Below are positions 16,777 to 24,820 of a stretch of 64,000 nucleotides of DNA, piece after piece; positions within the stretch are counted from its first letter, which is position 1; each line of letters starts with the position of its first letter. The position numbers were made by a program, and so were the translations under genes. The notes under the pieces were generated by a model that saw only the letters and a program-made list of their open reading frames with translations, was not told the DNA's origin and searched no databases. The DNA comes from Limivicinus sp963617275 (GTDB lineage: Bacteria > Bacillota > Clostridia > Oscillospirales > Oscillospiraceae): NCBI GenBank assembly GCA_963617275.1, contig CAVENX010000019.1, positions 62,001 through 126,000 of the forward strand, read 5' to 3'.

Positions 16777-17491
16777 GGCGCATTCTCCTTTCGATGGCTT
16801 CTATTGCCTTGGACGCAGGGTAGTTTATGCAGAAATAAATGATCGCGGCTACGACATAGGGGGCAATCGAGATATAAGTGGTCGAGGCCACGTTTTTTGC
16901 AACAAACATAAGCTCACTCATGCCGAGCATCATGCAGATAGATGATTCCTTGACCATCGTCACTATCTCGTTTGCAAGAGCCGGCAGCACGTTCTTTATC
17001 GCCTGCGGCAGAACGATGAGCCGCATCGACTGAAAGCCGTTGAGCCCGAGCGACCTTGCCGCTTCCGTCTGACCGACGTCTACTGCCAGAATACCGGCGC
17101 GGAATATTTCCGCAACGTAGGCGGAGCTGTTGAGCGCAAGAGCCACAACGCCGGGAATAAAGCGGCTTATGTCAAGAAAGCCGAATACGGTCACTCTCGG
17201 AATGGTGATGGCGCCGAAAAGCCCGAAATAAATAATACTCAGCTGGACAAGCAGCGGCGTGGAGCGGAATGCCGCTATGTATGCGCCCGCTATGCCCTTG
17301 ACGAGCTTGTTTTTGCTCAGCCGCATTATTGCCAGCATGAGAGCCGGTATGACCGCAAGCAGAACGGAAACCACGGCAAGAAGAAGGGTATAGCCGAGTC
17401 CCTGCAGGAAATATGCCCCATATTTGGGCAGAAAAGAGAAGTTGAAAAAAGATGCAGGAGACATCCCTTTAAAAAGCTCACTGAACCACAT
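16760..17491 (-). CDS. Polar amino-acid ABC transporter, permease
   Basis: 243 residues from the ATG at 17491 behind AAAGGA; the longer frame has no ribosome site. HisM/GlnP-type permease with about five membrane segments: GYTLLLAVVSVLLAVIPA at the start of the domain, YIAAFRSTPLLVQL, and the EAA-loop region GQTEAARSLGLNGFQSM that contacts the ATPase. A hairpin at 17578-17616 separates it from the binding-protein gene. Confidence 0.9.
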   Translation of the reverse strand: MWFSELFKGMSPASFFNFSFLPKYGAYFLQGLGYTLLLAVVSVLLAVIPALMLAIMRLSKNKLVKGIAGAYIAAFRSTPLLVQLSIIYFGLFGAITIPRVTVFGFLDISRFIPGVVALALNSSAYVAEIFRAGILAVDVGQTEAARSLGLNGFQSMRLIVLPQAIKNVLPALANEIVTMVKESSICMMLGMSELMFVAKNVASTTYISIAPYVVAAIIYFCINYPASKAIEAIERRMRRGDKV

Positions 17492-17577
17492 AAAAATGTC
17501 CTTTCTTACGTCAGACTGTCGAAAAAACGCTGTGAAATCCTGCCCATAAACCTCACCGAGGTCCATTGACAAGGCGG

Positions 17578-17616
17578 CGCAATAGTGTAAAGCCTCAAAG
17601 ACCTTACACTATTGCG
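17578..17616 (-). terminator. Hairpin between binding-protein and permease genes
   Basis: CGCAATAGTGTAA at 17578-17590 pairs perfectly with TTACACTATTGCG at 17604-17616. No T-run follows on the minus strand, so it is more likely a mRNA-protecting hairpin that keeps binding-protein message in excess than a full terminator. Confidence 0.65.
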
Positions 17617-17650
17617 TGAAATACGGATCAAAGCCGGTATGGATTATGCT

Positions 17651-18466
17651 TTATGCCTCGGGAGCGTCTGCGGAAACTTCCTCGGCTGCGCCGGAATCGA
17701 CAAGTGCGCTTGCATCTGCGATAAACTGCTCAACGGCGTTTTCCTCGGTCATCTTTGCGATAGCGGCGTTGATCGCGGGGAGAAGACCCTTGGGGTCGCC
17801 CTTTGCGACTGCGACGCAGTAGGGGGCGGCTTCGCCAAGCTCGGAAGAAGCTTCGGCGACAACGAGATCGGGGTTGGTCTTAGCGTACTCGAGAGCGACA
17901 GCGCCGTCAAGAACAACAGCGTCCACCTTATCGTATACAAGTTCGTTTACAAGGTCGGTAACGAGGGCGAGAGCAACGGGAGTAGCGCCTTCAATGCCAT
18001 TTACGATGTCAAGCTTGGTGGTTGCGGTCTGGGCGCCTACATATTTGCCCTTGAAATCAGCCAGGGTCTTGTAATTGTCGGCGGCGTCCTTCTTGACAAG
18101 GATCATGGGAGGAACATCGGTGTAGTAGGGGTCGGAGAAGTCCGCGGCGTTCTGACGCTCTTCGGTGCTTTCCATTGCGGCGATGACGATGTCATAGTCG
18201 CCCTTTGCAAGGGAGGTGAGCAGGTAGTCAAAGCTCATGTTCTCTATCTGAAGCTCTTTACCCATATCCTCTGCGATGTACTTTGCAACGGCAACGTCAA
18301 TACCGCCGTAAACCATATCGCCGTTATCGTCGGCATACATGAACTCAAAGGGAGCGTAGTCGGCAGAGGTGCCGAGGATAAGAGTATCACCTTCAGCGGA
18401 TGCGCTGACAGCGCACAGTGCAAACACCATTACAAGTGCAAGGATCAAAGACAGTGCCTTTTTCAT
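17651..18466 (-). CDS. Amino-acid ABC transporter, substrate-binding protein
   Basis: 271 residues. A Sec signal peptide (KKALSLILALVMVFALCAVS) ends at about residue 24 with ASA; there is no lipobox cysteine. Type II periplasmic-binding fold of the GlnH/ArtJ family: LILGTSADYAPFEFMY, then FDYLLTSLAKGDYDIVIAAM and the hinge segment DAVVLDGAVALEYA. The C-terminus is alanine- and glutamate-rich. It captures a polar amino acid for the permease/ATPase downstream. Its own promoter and an inverted repeat lie upstream. Confidence 0.9.
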   Translation of the reverse strand: MKKALSLILALVMVFALCAVSASAEGDTLILGTSADYAPFEFMYADDNGDMVYGGIDVAVAKYIAEDMGKELQIENMSFDYLLTSLAKGDYDIVIAAMESTEERQNAADFSDPYYTDVPPMILVKKDAADNYKTLADFKGKYVGAQTATTKLDIVNGIEGATPVALALVTDLVNELVYDKVDAVVLDGAVALEYAKTNPDLVVAEASSELGEAAPYCVAVAKGDPKGLLPAINAAIAKMTEENAVEQFIADASALVDSGAAEEVSADAPEA

Positions 18467-18530
18467 TTTTTTATCTCCTTCATGTGAATATTTTTTCTTA
18501 ACAAATCATCTATGTCTCTTGACGTGCCTG

Positions 18531-18559
18531 AGTATACACGAATAATTATGCATTGTCAA
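18531..18559 (-). promoter_or_regulatory. Sigma-A promoter of the ABC importer operon
   Basis: On the minus strand TTGACA (18559-18554), 17 bp, TATACT (18536-18531). Confidence 0.8.
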
Positions 18560-18564
18560 TACCG

Positions 18565-18587
18565 AATATTCATTTTTGATGAATATT
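18565..18587. promoter_or_regulatory. Perfect inverted repeat, probable operator
   Basis: AATATTCAT, 5 bp, ATGAATATT, just upstream of the importer's -35 and between two divergent promoters. The TGAAT/ATTCA content recalls ArgR boxes, but spacing does not match the classical box, so the regulator is unknown. Confidence 0.5.
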
Positions 18588-18624
18588 TTCAATTTTTTAA
18601 AATTTTTTTTGAATATCCGTAGAG

Positions 18625-18653
18625 TTGACTGAAAAAGGCGGAGAATGTATAAT
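18625..18653 (+). promoter_or_regulatory. Sigma-A promoter of thyA
   Basis: TTGACT (18625-18630), 17 bp, TATAAT (18648-18653). Confidence 0.8.
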
Positions 18654-18688
18654 TATAAAAAGAAACAGGAACGGCGGAGGTACGTGCA

Positions 18689-19519
18689 ATGAGCAGAGCG
18701 GACGAGATATTCATTCACAATTGCAGGGATATCCTTGAAAACGGCATATGGGATACCGACAGAGAGGTACGCCCCCGTTGGGAGGATGGGACGCCCGCCC
18801 ATACGATAAAAAAATTCGGCATAGTGAACCGCTATGACCTTTCGGAGGAGTTTCCGCTTCTGACGCTCCGGCGTACATATTGGAAATCCGCGATAGACGA
18901 GCTGCTTTGGATATGGCAGGCAAAAAGCAATAACGTAAACGACCTGAGGACCCGCGTCTGGGACGCATGGGCCGATGAAAACGGCTCTATCGGCAAGGCA
19001 TACGGATATCAGCTGGGCGTGAAGCACCATTATCCCGAGGGAGATATGGATCAGGTGGACAAGGTCATATGGGATCTCAAGCATAACCCGGCTTCACGGC
19101 GCATAATGACCAACATATATAATTTTGCCGATCTCAGCGAGATGGCGCTCTACCCCTGCGCGTATTCTATGACCTTCAATGTTGCCGGCAAGCGCCTGAA
19201 CGCCATTCTCAACCAGCGTTCGCAGGACTTTCTTGCCGCGAACAACTGGAATGTGGTGCAGTATTCCGTGCTGACAATGATGATGGCGCAGATCGCGGGT
19301 CTTGAACCAGGCGAGCTTATACATGTCATAGCCGACGCGCATATCTATGACAGGCATGTTCCGGTTATTGAGGAGTTGATAAAGAAAGAGCCGAAAAAAG
19401 CGCCGGGGTTTATAATAGACCCCGCCGTTGACGATTTCTATAAATTCACACGCGACAGCTTCCGCGTGGAAAATTATGAATATCACGAATTTAACATGAA
19501 GATCCCCGTCGCAATATGA
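18689..19519 (+). CDS. thyA: Thymidylate synthase
   Basis: 276 residues. ThyA converts dUMP to dTMP with methylenetetrahydrofolate. The catalytic cysteine is in LYPCAYSMTFNV, the folate/dUMP-binding block is LNQRSQDFLAANNWNVVQY, and HVIADAHIYDRH is the conserved dUMP-binding stretch. GGAGG lies 12 bp before the ATG. No dihydrofolate reductase gene is adjacent, as is common for thyA elsewhere. It is transcribed from a consensus promoter and ends before a family A remnant and terminator. Confidence 0.93.
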   Translation: MSRADEIFIHNCRDILENGIWDTDREVRPRWEDGTPAHTIKKFGIVNRYDLSEEFPLLTLRRTYWKSAIDELLWIWQAKSNNVNDLRTRVWDAWADENGSIGKAYGYQLGVKHHYPEGDMDQVDKVIWDLKHNPASRRIMTNIYNFADLSEMALYPCAYSMTFNVAGKRLNAILNQRSQDFLAANNWNVVQYSVLTMMMAQIAGLEPGELIHVIADAHIYDRHVPVIEELIKKEPKKAPGFIIDPAVDDFYKFTRDSFRVENYEYHEFNMKIPVAI

Positions 19520-19550
19520 CGGAATTTAAATAAAACCGCATAAGCAGAGG

Positions 19551-19608
19551 CTGTCAAAAAAAGCCTCGCAGAGTTTTTTCAAAGAACCTTGGTTTTTTGA
19601 AAAGCTGA
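19551..19608 (+). repeat. Family A element, internally deleted (A3)
   Basis: The left end (TGTCAAAAAAAGCCTCGCAG) is joined directly to a right-end hairpin (TCAAAGAACC...GGTTTTTTGA, then AAGCTGA). H1-H3 are gone. It lies between thyA and that gene's terminator. Confidence 0.75.
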
Positions 19609-19649
19609 GCATCCCCCGCAGAAATTTACGATCTGCGGGGGATGCTTTA
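19609..19649 (+). terminator. Terminator of thyA
   Basis: GCATCCCCCGCAG (19609-19621) pairs perfectly with CTGCGGGGGATGC (19633-19645), followed by TTTAT. It lies between convergent genes. Confidence 0.8.
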
Positions 19650-19651
19650 TA

Positions 19652-20023
19652 TCAGCGGCGCTCTTTTTTTTCGATTATCTCTATCCAATAGCCGTCTGGG
19701 TCTTCAATAAAATAGAAGCTGTGACCGGGCTTCTGCTCCTGACAGACTATGCCCAGCTCCTTATGGCGGGCATAATCCGCGGCGATGCTGTCGGACTCAA
19801 ACGCCAGATGAAACTCGCCCTCGCCAAGGTCGTATGCCTGTTTGCGGTCATAGATGCAGGTAAGCTCAAGTGTAAAAGTGCTCTTCCCGTCGCCAAGGAA
19901 GACGAGCTTATAGCCGTCACGCACAGTCTCTCTGACAGGCTTCAGCCCGAGTGCCTTGTCATAGAAATCAAGACTTCTTTCAAGGTCAAGAACATTGAAA
20001 TTAAAGTGGTTGAATGTAAACAT
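19652..20023 (-). CDS. gloA: Glyoxalase I / VOC-family protein
   Basis: 123 residues of the vicinal-oxygen-chelate fold with its two repeats. The four expected metal ligands are visible: H in FNHFNFNV, E in TLELT, H in GEFHLAF and E in YWIEII. FYFIEDPDGYWIEI is the classic glyoxalase I C-terminal motif. It would convert the methylglyoxal-thiol hemithioacetal to a lactoyl thioester; which low-molecular-weight thiol is used in this organism is unknown. Stands alone, convergent with thyA. Confidence 0.82.
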   Translation of the reverse strand: MFTFNHFNFNVLDLERSLDFYDKALGLKPVRETVRDGYKLVFLGDGKSTFTLELTCIYDRKQAYDLGEGEFHLAFESDSIAADYARHKELGIVCQEQKPGHSFYFIEDPDGYWIEIIEKKERR

Positions 20024-20108
20024 CGCAATTCCCTCCGAAATGTGTTTTCTTCCTGCGGTAGGAATAATCTAACATCTGCGGGCGGAAAAGTCAATTTATA
20101 CTAAGAAA

Positions 20109-20852
20109 TCAGGAGAGCGCGATGTCAAGCAGCATCATGCATACAAACCCGAAGATGAACGCACAGCTTCCCTTTTTCCCGGAGGCAAGCGGAAGAAGCT
20201 CATCGGCGGAGACAAAAAGCATCGCGCCTGCAGCAAAGCACATCAGCCATGGCATAACGGGCGCAGTGAGAGCCGCGGCAAGCACCGCCAGAAGCCCGAA
20301 CACCGGCTCAACGGCGCCTGAGAGAACGCCCAAAGCAAAGCCTCTCCCTTTGGAAAAGCCCTGAACGCGCAGCGGCAGAGAAACTGCGGCTCCTTCCGGT
20401 ATGTTCTGTATGCCGATGCCGAGCGCGAGAGCGGCGGCCGCCGCGTAACTGCCTTCGCCGGATGCGAGGGCGAACGCAAGCCCAACGGCCATGCCCTCCG
20501 GAATATTGTGCAGCGTTACAGCGGCAAAGAGCAGAGAAGTGCTGTGACAGCCGGTGATCGACGTGATGCACGGCACGGCCTCAAGCAGAAGAATAAAAAC
20601 GGCGCCTGCCGCAACGCCGAGCGACGCCGCCAGCCAGCCGGGGAGCGCGGAATCGCCCAGCATCTCAACGGATGGTATGATAAGACTCCAGATGGAGGCG
20701 GCAAGCATGACACCGGCGGAAAAGCCGTAAAGCACGGGAGAAGCCGCCGCTTTGGAACGTGCGGGCAGTATGAAAACGGCGGAAGAGCCGAGTGTAGTCA
20801 TCAGAAAAATGAAAAGAGTACCTACAGAGGCGGCTCTCAGAGCGTCAAGCAT
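20109..20852 (-). CDS. ZIP-family divalent metal transporter
   Basis: 247 residues, about eight membrane segments. The two metal-binding helices are evident: HNIPEGMAVGLAFAL and QNIPEGAAVSLPL, the GufA/ZupT type of ZIP, which import Zn and other divalent metals. FVSADELLPLA closes the last helices. AAGGTG precedes the start. No partner genes; a hairpin upstream separates it from the unknown gene at 20955. Confidence 0.88.
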   Translation of the reverse strand: MLDALRAASVGTLFIFLMTTLGSSAVFILPARSKAAASPVLYGFSAGVMLAASIWSLIIPSVEMLGDSALPGWLAASLGVAAGAVFILLLEAVPCITSITGCHSTSLLFAAVTLHNIPEGMAVGLAFALASGEGSYAAAAALALGIGIQNIPEGAAVSLPLRVQGFSKGRGFALGVLSGAVEPVFGLLAVLAAALTAPVMPWLMCFAAGAMLFVSADELLPLASGKKGSCAFIFGFVCMMLLDIALS

Positions 20853-20881
20853 AAAAACAGCACCTTCATATAAAATTTATT

Positions 20882-20908
20882 GGCAGCATCGCTCTTGCTG
20901 ATGCTGCC
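20882..20908 (-). terminator. Terminator of the 20955-21317 gene
   Basis: GGCAGCATC pairs with GATGCTGCC across a 9-nt loop; the minus strand continues into AATAAATTTTA. Confidence 0.65.
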
Positions 20909-20954
20909 GTAGTCGGTTTATTATATACATAAAGGCCGTTTTGTGTTCTTTGCG

Positions 20955-21317
20955 TCACTTGACGTAGCCTGTTGCGACGGAGGGCGCACGTTTGCCGATC
21001 AGCTCAAGCGCCTGCTTCATTGCCGATTCGTTTTCGGACAGCGCGCAGGCAGCCTCCCTTCCGCCCGAAACAAAGACGAGCTTGAAATAAACCGTACTGC
21101 TGCCGCCGCAGCAGGTTTTGAGATTTACCTCCTGTACGCGGATGAACACACGCTCTACAAGCGTGTAGTCCATATACCTTGTCTTAAAGCCCTCGCGGAA
21201 AAATACACCGAGCTTTCCTACATAAACTGTATCAAGCTTTGTGCTGTTTTCAAAGTCGCGGCGAACCTCGTCGGAGTCGATCTTGCCGTTCAATCCTGCA
21301 AAAATCTTTTCTGCCAT
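20955..21317 (-). CDS. Uncharacterised 120-residue protein
   Basis: A strong AAGGAGG site and its own terminator support a real gene. I recognise no family. It looks like an alpha/beta soluble protein: YVGKLGVFFREGFKTR near residue 32, then VFIRVQEVNLKTCCGGSST with a cysteine pair, and a beta stretch VYFKLVFVSGG. The C-terminal helix has the pattern of a dimer interface. No membrane segment or signal. Function unknown. Confidence 0.65.
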   Translation of the reverse strand: MAEKIFAGLNGKIDSDEVRRDFENSTKLDTVYVGKLGVFFREGFKTRYMDYTLVERVFIRVQEVNLKTCCGGSSTVYFKLVFVSGGREAACALSENESAMKQALELIGKRAPSVATGYVK

Positions 21318-21423
21318 TGCGGATACCTCCTTTTTGAGCGATGCAGATCAATTACAGCGGTTTTGGATAGTGTATCATGAAAGCGTGCAAAAAACCACTG
21401 TTTTCCGACTCTACCGTAAGTAG

Positions 21424-21483
21424 GTGGACGAAACTGCAAAAGAGCGCTATGATCACCTTATCAAGCAGCTGATTGAAATATAG
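21424..21483 (+). pseudogene. Possible 3' remnant of a coding frame
   Basis: A 19-codon frame from GTG 21424 to TAG reads like a helical protein tail (VDETAKERYDHLIKQLIEI) just before the HTH gene. An in-frame stop sits immediately upstream and no start or ribosome site is seen. It may be the relic of a deleted gene; this is weak. Confidence 0.25.
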
Positions 21484-21497
21484 TGAGGAGAAAAAAT

Positions 21498-22091
21498 ATG
21501 GATCAATATATAACGGGTGCGGCGATAAAGGCGCTCAGAGAGAAGAGGCGCATGACGCAGTATGAACTTGCGGAAAAGCTGGGTGTCAGCGATAAGGCGG
21601 TTTCAAAATGGGAAACAGGAAGAGGATATCCGGATATAACTCTGCTTGAGCCGCTGGCGGGAACACTCGGCGTGTCTGTGCCGGAACTGCTGTCGGGAAA
21701 TTCCGTCAGCAATACCAACATCTGCGCTGATATGTCAAAGGTGAAATTTTATGTCTGCCCCGTGTGCGGAAATATAGTTTCAAGTGTCGGCGAAAGTGTT
21801 GTGAGCTGCCATGGTGTAGTTCTGCCGCCGCTTGAAGCGGAGGAGGCCGGCGGCGGGCATGATGTGCGCATTGAAAATGTTGAGGACGAATACTATGTAT
21901 GCTCCGGGCACCCAATGACGCGGGAGCATTTCATCTCGTTCATAGCGGCGGTATCCTGCAGGAGTGTGCATATAGTCAAGCTTTATCCGGAAGAAAAGGC
22001 CGGAGTGAGACTGCCGAGGAGAATGACGGATAAGATATACTTCTTCTGCAATAGAGATGGACTGTTTATAAAAAATCCTCCCGTGCGCTGA
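21498..22091 (+). CDS. HTH regulator fused to a desulfoferrodoxin-like domain
   Basis: 197 residues from ATG 21498 behind TGAGGAG. An XRE helix-turn-helix fills residues 6-60 (LREKRRMTQYELAEKLGVSD, then AVSKWETGRGYPD). Next comes a zinc-ribbon-like KFYVCPVCGNIVSS and, from about 120, a domain resembling superoxide reductase/desulfoferrodoxin: HPMTREHFISFIAAV and a C-terminal YFFCNRDGLF. True superoxide reductases end CNxHGLW; here the histidine is aspartate, so the iron site is probably altered. A role as redox- or metal-responsive regulator is inference. Confidence 0.75.
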   Translation: MDQYITGAAIKALREKRRMTQYELAEKLGVSDKAVSKWETGRGYPDITLLEPLAGTLGVSVPELLSGNSVSNTNICADMSKVKFYVCPVCGNIVSSVGESVVSCHGVVLPPLEAEEAGGGHDVRIENVEDEYYVCSGHPMTREHFISFIAAVSCRSVHIVKLYPEEKAGVRLPRRMTDKIYFFCNRDGLFIKNPPVR

Positions 22092-22107
22092 TTTTGCGCG
22101 GGAGGAT
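22075..22107. terminator. Bidirectional terminator
   Basis: ATCCTCCCG and CGGGAGGAT form a stem between the convergent HTH and MFS genes. Confidence 0.75.
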
Positions 22108-22112
22108 ATAAT

Positions 22113-23294
22113 TTATCTTTTTTCGCTCATTTTCTTCATAGCCAGTATCGAGATCACGAGGATCAGCGGGAAGATGCAGCCCGCAAGCATACCGAGCCTG
22201 AGGTCATCCCCGAAGCTCTGCGCGGCGAAGCCAACGATCGCGGGACCTATCGAACCGCCGAGATCGCCGAAAACCGCGAGAAGCGCAAACATCGCCGTGC
22301 CGCCGAGCGGAATAGCCTTTGAGGAGATGCTTATTACGCCAGGCCACATTATCGCCACGGTGAAGCCGCAGACAACGCATCCTATAAGCCCGAATACAGG
22401 GTTTTCGGAAAGAGAAGCAAGCAGATAGCACGCGACGCAGGAAGCCCCCGATACGGTCATGAACGTGAACAGATCGATCCTATGCCCGTGTTTTCCGTAA
22501 AACGTGCGGGACACTCCCATTGCGGCGGCAAAAAGGCAGGGACCTAAAATATCGCCGACGCTCTTGGGAAAGCCGAGGGCGGACTCAACATATGCCGAGG
22601 CCCACTGCGCCATCGCAAGCTCGCTTGCGCCCGCGCATATCATAAGTATGCAGGCCACGGCGAACATGGGCATTTTCACAAGCTCGATAATGCCAAGCCC
22701 CTGCCCGTCTTCCGTGAGATGCTCGATAGGGCAGACGGCAAAATTGTAGATATTATATAGAGGGATAAGCGCCCACAGGCAGGCGAGGAAACGCCAGTGC
22801 TCCGTCCCGAAGGCGGCAAAGAAAACGGTTGACAGCAATATAACGCCGACGCTGCCCCAACAATAGAAGGAGTGCAGAAGCGCCATTGCGCTCTCCTTGT
22901 TGTCGAACGGACACGCCTCAACTATCGGACTTACCAATACTTCACTCAGCCCGCTGCCTATCGCGTAGACGATGACCGAAACGACGATGCCCGCGTAGGG
23001 CGAAGGAAACAGGCCGGGCAGGAAGGCAAGCCCGGCAAGGCCGATAACGGAGGCGATCTGGGAAGCTATCGCCGCTTTGCGGTACCCGATCCGGTCAACA
23101 AATTTTGCACAGAAAAGGTCTATAAGAAGCTGGGAAAAATAAAAGACCGTTGAAATAAGCGCTATGCGGCTCCATGAGATCGAATAATCGTTATGAAATC
23201 TCAGAAACAGGAGAGGGGTAAAGTTTGCGGATATGGCCTGCGTTATAAACCCGATGTAGCAGGCGATAAGCGTCCTTTTATAGTTCTTTTTCAT
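22113..23294 (-). CDS. Major facilitator superfamily transporter
   Basis: 393 residues with 12 predicted membrane segments. DLFCAKFVDRIGYRKAAIAS near residue 60 is the loop 2-3 MFS signature, and FYGKHGHRIDLF sits at the pseudo-repeat in the second half. The family resembles FucP/NNP-like proton symporters in Clostridia; the substrate is unknown. Divergently transcribed from the aconitase X operon across 248 bp, which makes a shared substrate possible but unproven. Confidence 0.82.
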   Translation of the reverse strand: MKKNYKRTLIACYIGFITQAISANFTPLLFLRFHNDYSISWSRIALISTVFYFSQLLIDLFCAKFVDRIGYRKAAIASQIASVIGLAGLAFLPGLFPSPYAGIVVSVIVYAIGSGLSEVLVSPIVEACPFDNKESAMALLHSFYCWGSVGVILLSTVFFAAFGTEHWRFLACLWALIPLYNIYNFAVCPIEHLTEDGQGLGIIELVKMPMFAVACILMICAGASELAMAQWASAYVESALGFPKSVGDILGPCLFAAAMGVSRTFYGKHGHRIDLFTFMTVSGASCVACYLLASLSENPVFGLIGCVVCGFTVAIMWPGVISISSKAIPLGGTAMFALLAVFGDLGGSIGPAIVGFAAQSFGDDLRLGMLAGCIFPLILVISILAMKKMSEKR

Positions 23295-23404
23295 TTTGCT
23301 CCCTTTGCTTAAGCAATATTATGAATTATAATGAAAGCTGAAATTGTATGACGAAAAAATATGATATACGATTATCGGATTAAATGCAATACTTTGTTTT
23401 CTGT

Positions 23405-23444
23405 CTGTCAAAAAAGTTCCTGCAGGATTTCTTCGACAAGCTGA
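23405..23444 (+). repeat. Family A ends only (A4, about 40 bp)
   Basis: CTGTCAAAAAAGTTCCTGCA joined to GGATTTCTTCGACAAGCTGA: the two inverted ends of family A with nothing between. It lies in the divergent intergenic region upstream of acnX. Confidence 0.6.
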
Positions 23445-23467
23445 GTTTTGCATTAGTGCCGCACGCA

Positions 23468-23496
23468 TTGACTTTGAAGGCAAAGAATGATAAAAT
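23468..23496 (+). promoter_or_regulatory. Sigma-A promoter of the aconitase X operon
   Basis: TTGACT (23468-23473), 17 bp, TAAAAT (23491-23496). Confidence 0.75.
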
Positions 23497-23542
23497 ATCC
23501 ACAAGCAAAATCCCCGTATAATAAAATTAAGGAAGTGGTTTT

Positions 23543-24820
23543 TTGAAGCTTACAAGCGAACAGCAGGCCTTGCTGGACGGCTCCAAGGGCGAGGTAATGG
23601 CGAAGGTAATGAAAACATTGGTGATGTACGGCGACACTTTCGGTGCGGAACGTATGGTGCCCGTCACAAGCAAGTACGGCCATACCGTCATCTCATACGG
23701 CCTTGCCGCGCTCAAGCCCGTGCTTGACCTTTTTGATCAGCTGATCGACGCCGGACTTACGGACGGTCAGAAATTTACCGCCGACCCAAGACCTATGGAC
23801 AAAAATGTCCCCTCCACGCTTCTGGACGATTTTGTCTTCAAGAAGATAATGTATACCCAGCAGGAGCGCTTCGAAAAGCAGCTCGTCAAGCTCGGCATAA
23901 CCGACGAGGATGCGTATTCCTGCACATGCTATGTCGATCAGATGGGCAACAAGCCCGCAAAGGGTGAAATACTCAGCTGGGCGGAGTCCTCCGCAGTGGT
24001 TTACGCAAACTCCGTTCTCGGTGCGCGCTGCAACCGCAATTCCGGCATTATTGAGCTTTTCGGTTCCATTGCCGGGTTTGTTCCGGAATTTGGTCTGCTC
24101 ACCGATGAGGGTCGCAAGGCGACTTGGGTCGTAGAGGTCAGGTGCACCAAGAAGCCAGAGGCGCAGCTGCTCGGTTCGGCCATCGGCATGAAGGTCATGG
24201 AAGAAGTGCCGTACGTCAAGGGAATGGAGCAGTGGCTCGGTACGGAGCTTAATGACGAAAACTGCGTATATCTTAAAGACTTCGGTGCGGCGACGGCCTC
24301 CAACGGCGCGGTTGGTCTGTACCATATCGCAAACCTTACTCCCGAGGCGAAGGAGCAGGGCGAGGCGCTCATCAAGGAGGGCGCACAGCTCTACGTTATC
24401 GACGACGCTGAGCTTGAGCGCGTACAGGCAAGCTATCCCGTTATCTGGAAAGATAAGGATGCAAAGCCTGAGCTGTGCTTCATCGGCTGCCCGCACCTTA
24501 CCCTCAGACAGATGGAGGACTGGGCGGAGAATATCGGCAGAAATCTTGCCGAAAACGGCCTCTCCAGGGTCACCGTTCCCACCGTGTTTACCGCCTCACC
24601 TGCGGTCATAAAGGAGCTTGAAAAGGGCAAGTACGCCTATATGCTCAAGAGCTACGGCATAATCGTGAGCTATATCTGCCCGCTTATGTATATGAATAAT
24701 CCTCTTTGCAAGAAAAAGGCGGTCATCACCTGCTCCAACAAGCTGCGCACCTATACCAGCGCAAGATTTTACAGAGAAGACGAAATTCTCGATATCATCA
24801 CGGGCAAGGAGGGCAAATAA
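23543..24820 (+). CDS. Aconitase X, large (catalytic) subunit
   Basis: 425 residues starting with TTG at 23543 after AAGGAAG. This is the DUF521 aconitase X family: GDTFGAERMVPVTSKYGHT near residue 30, then CTCYVDQMGNKPAKGE, SVLGARCNRNSGIIELFGS and the C-terminal CPLMYMNNP. Conserved cysteines would hold the Fe-S cluster. Characterised members are cis-3-hydroxy-L-proline dehydratase (bacteria) and mevalonate-5-phosphate dehydratase (archaea). No proline or mevalonate genes are adjacent, so the substrate is open. The small swivel subunit starts at the base after its stop. Confidence 0.88.
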   Translation: MKLTSEQQALLDGSKGEVMAKVMKTLVMYGDTFGAERMVPVTSKYGHTVISYGLAALKPVLDLFDQLIDAGLTDGQKFTADPRPMDKNVPSTLLDDFVFKKIMYTQQERFEKQLVKLGITDEDAYSCTCYVDQMGNKPAKGEILSWAESSAVVYANSVLGARCNRNSGIIELFGSIAGFVPEFGLLTDEGRKATWVVEVRCTKKPEAQLLGSAIGMKVMEEVPYVKGMEQWLGTELNDENCVYLKDFGAATASNGAVGLYHIANLTPEAKEQGEALIKEGAQLYVIDDAELERVQASYPVIWKDKDAKPELCFIGCPHLTLRQMEDWAENIGRNLAENGLSRVTVPTVFTASPAVIKELEKGKYAYMLKSYGIIVSYICPLMYMNNPLCKKKAVITCSNKLRTYTSARFYREDEILDIITGKEGK

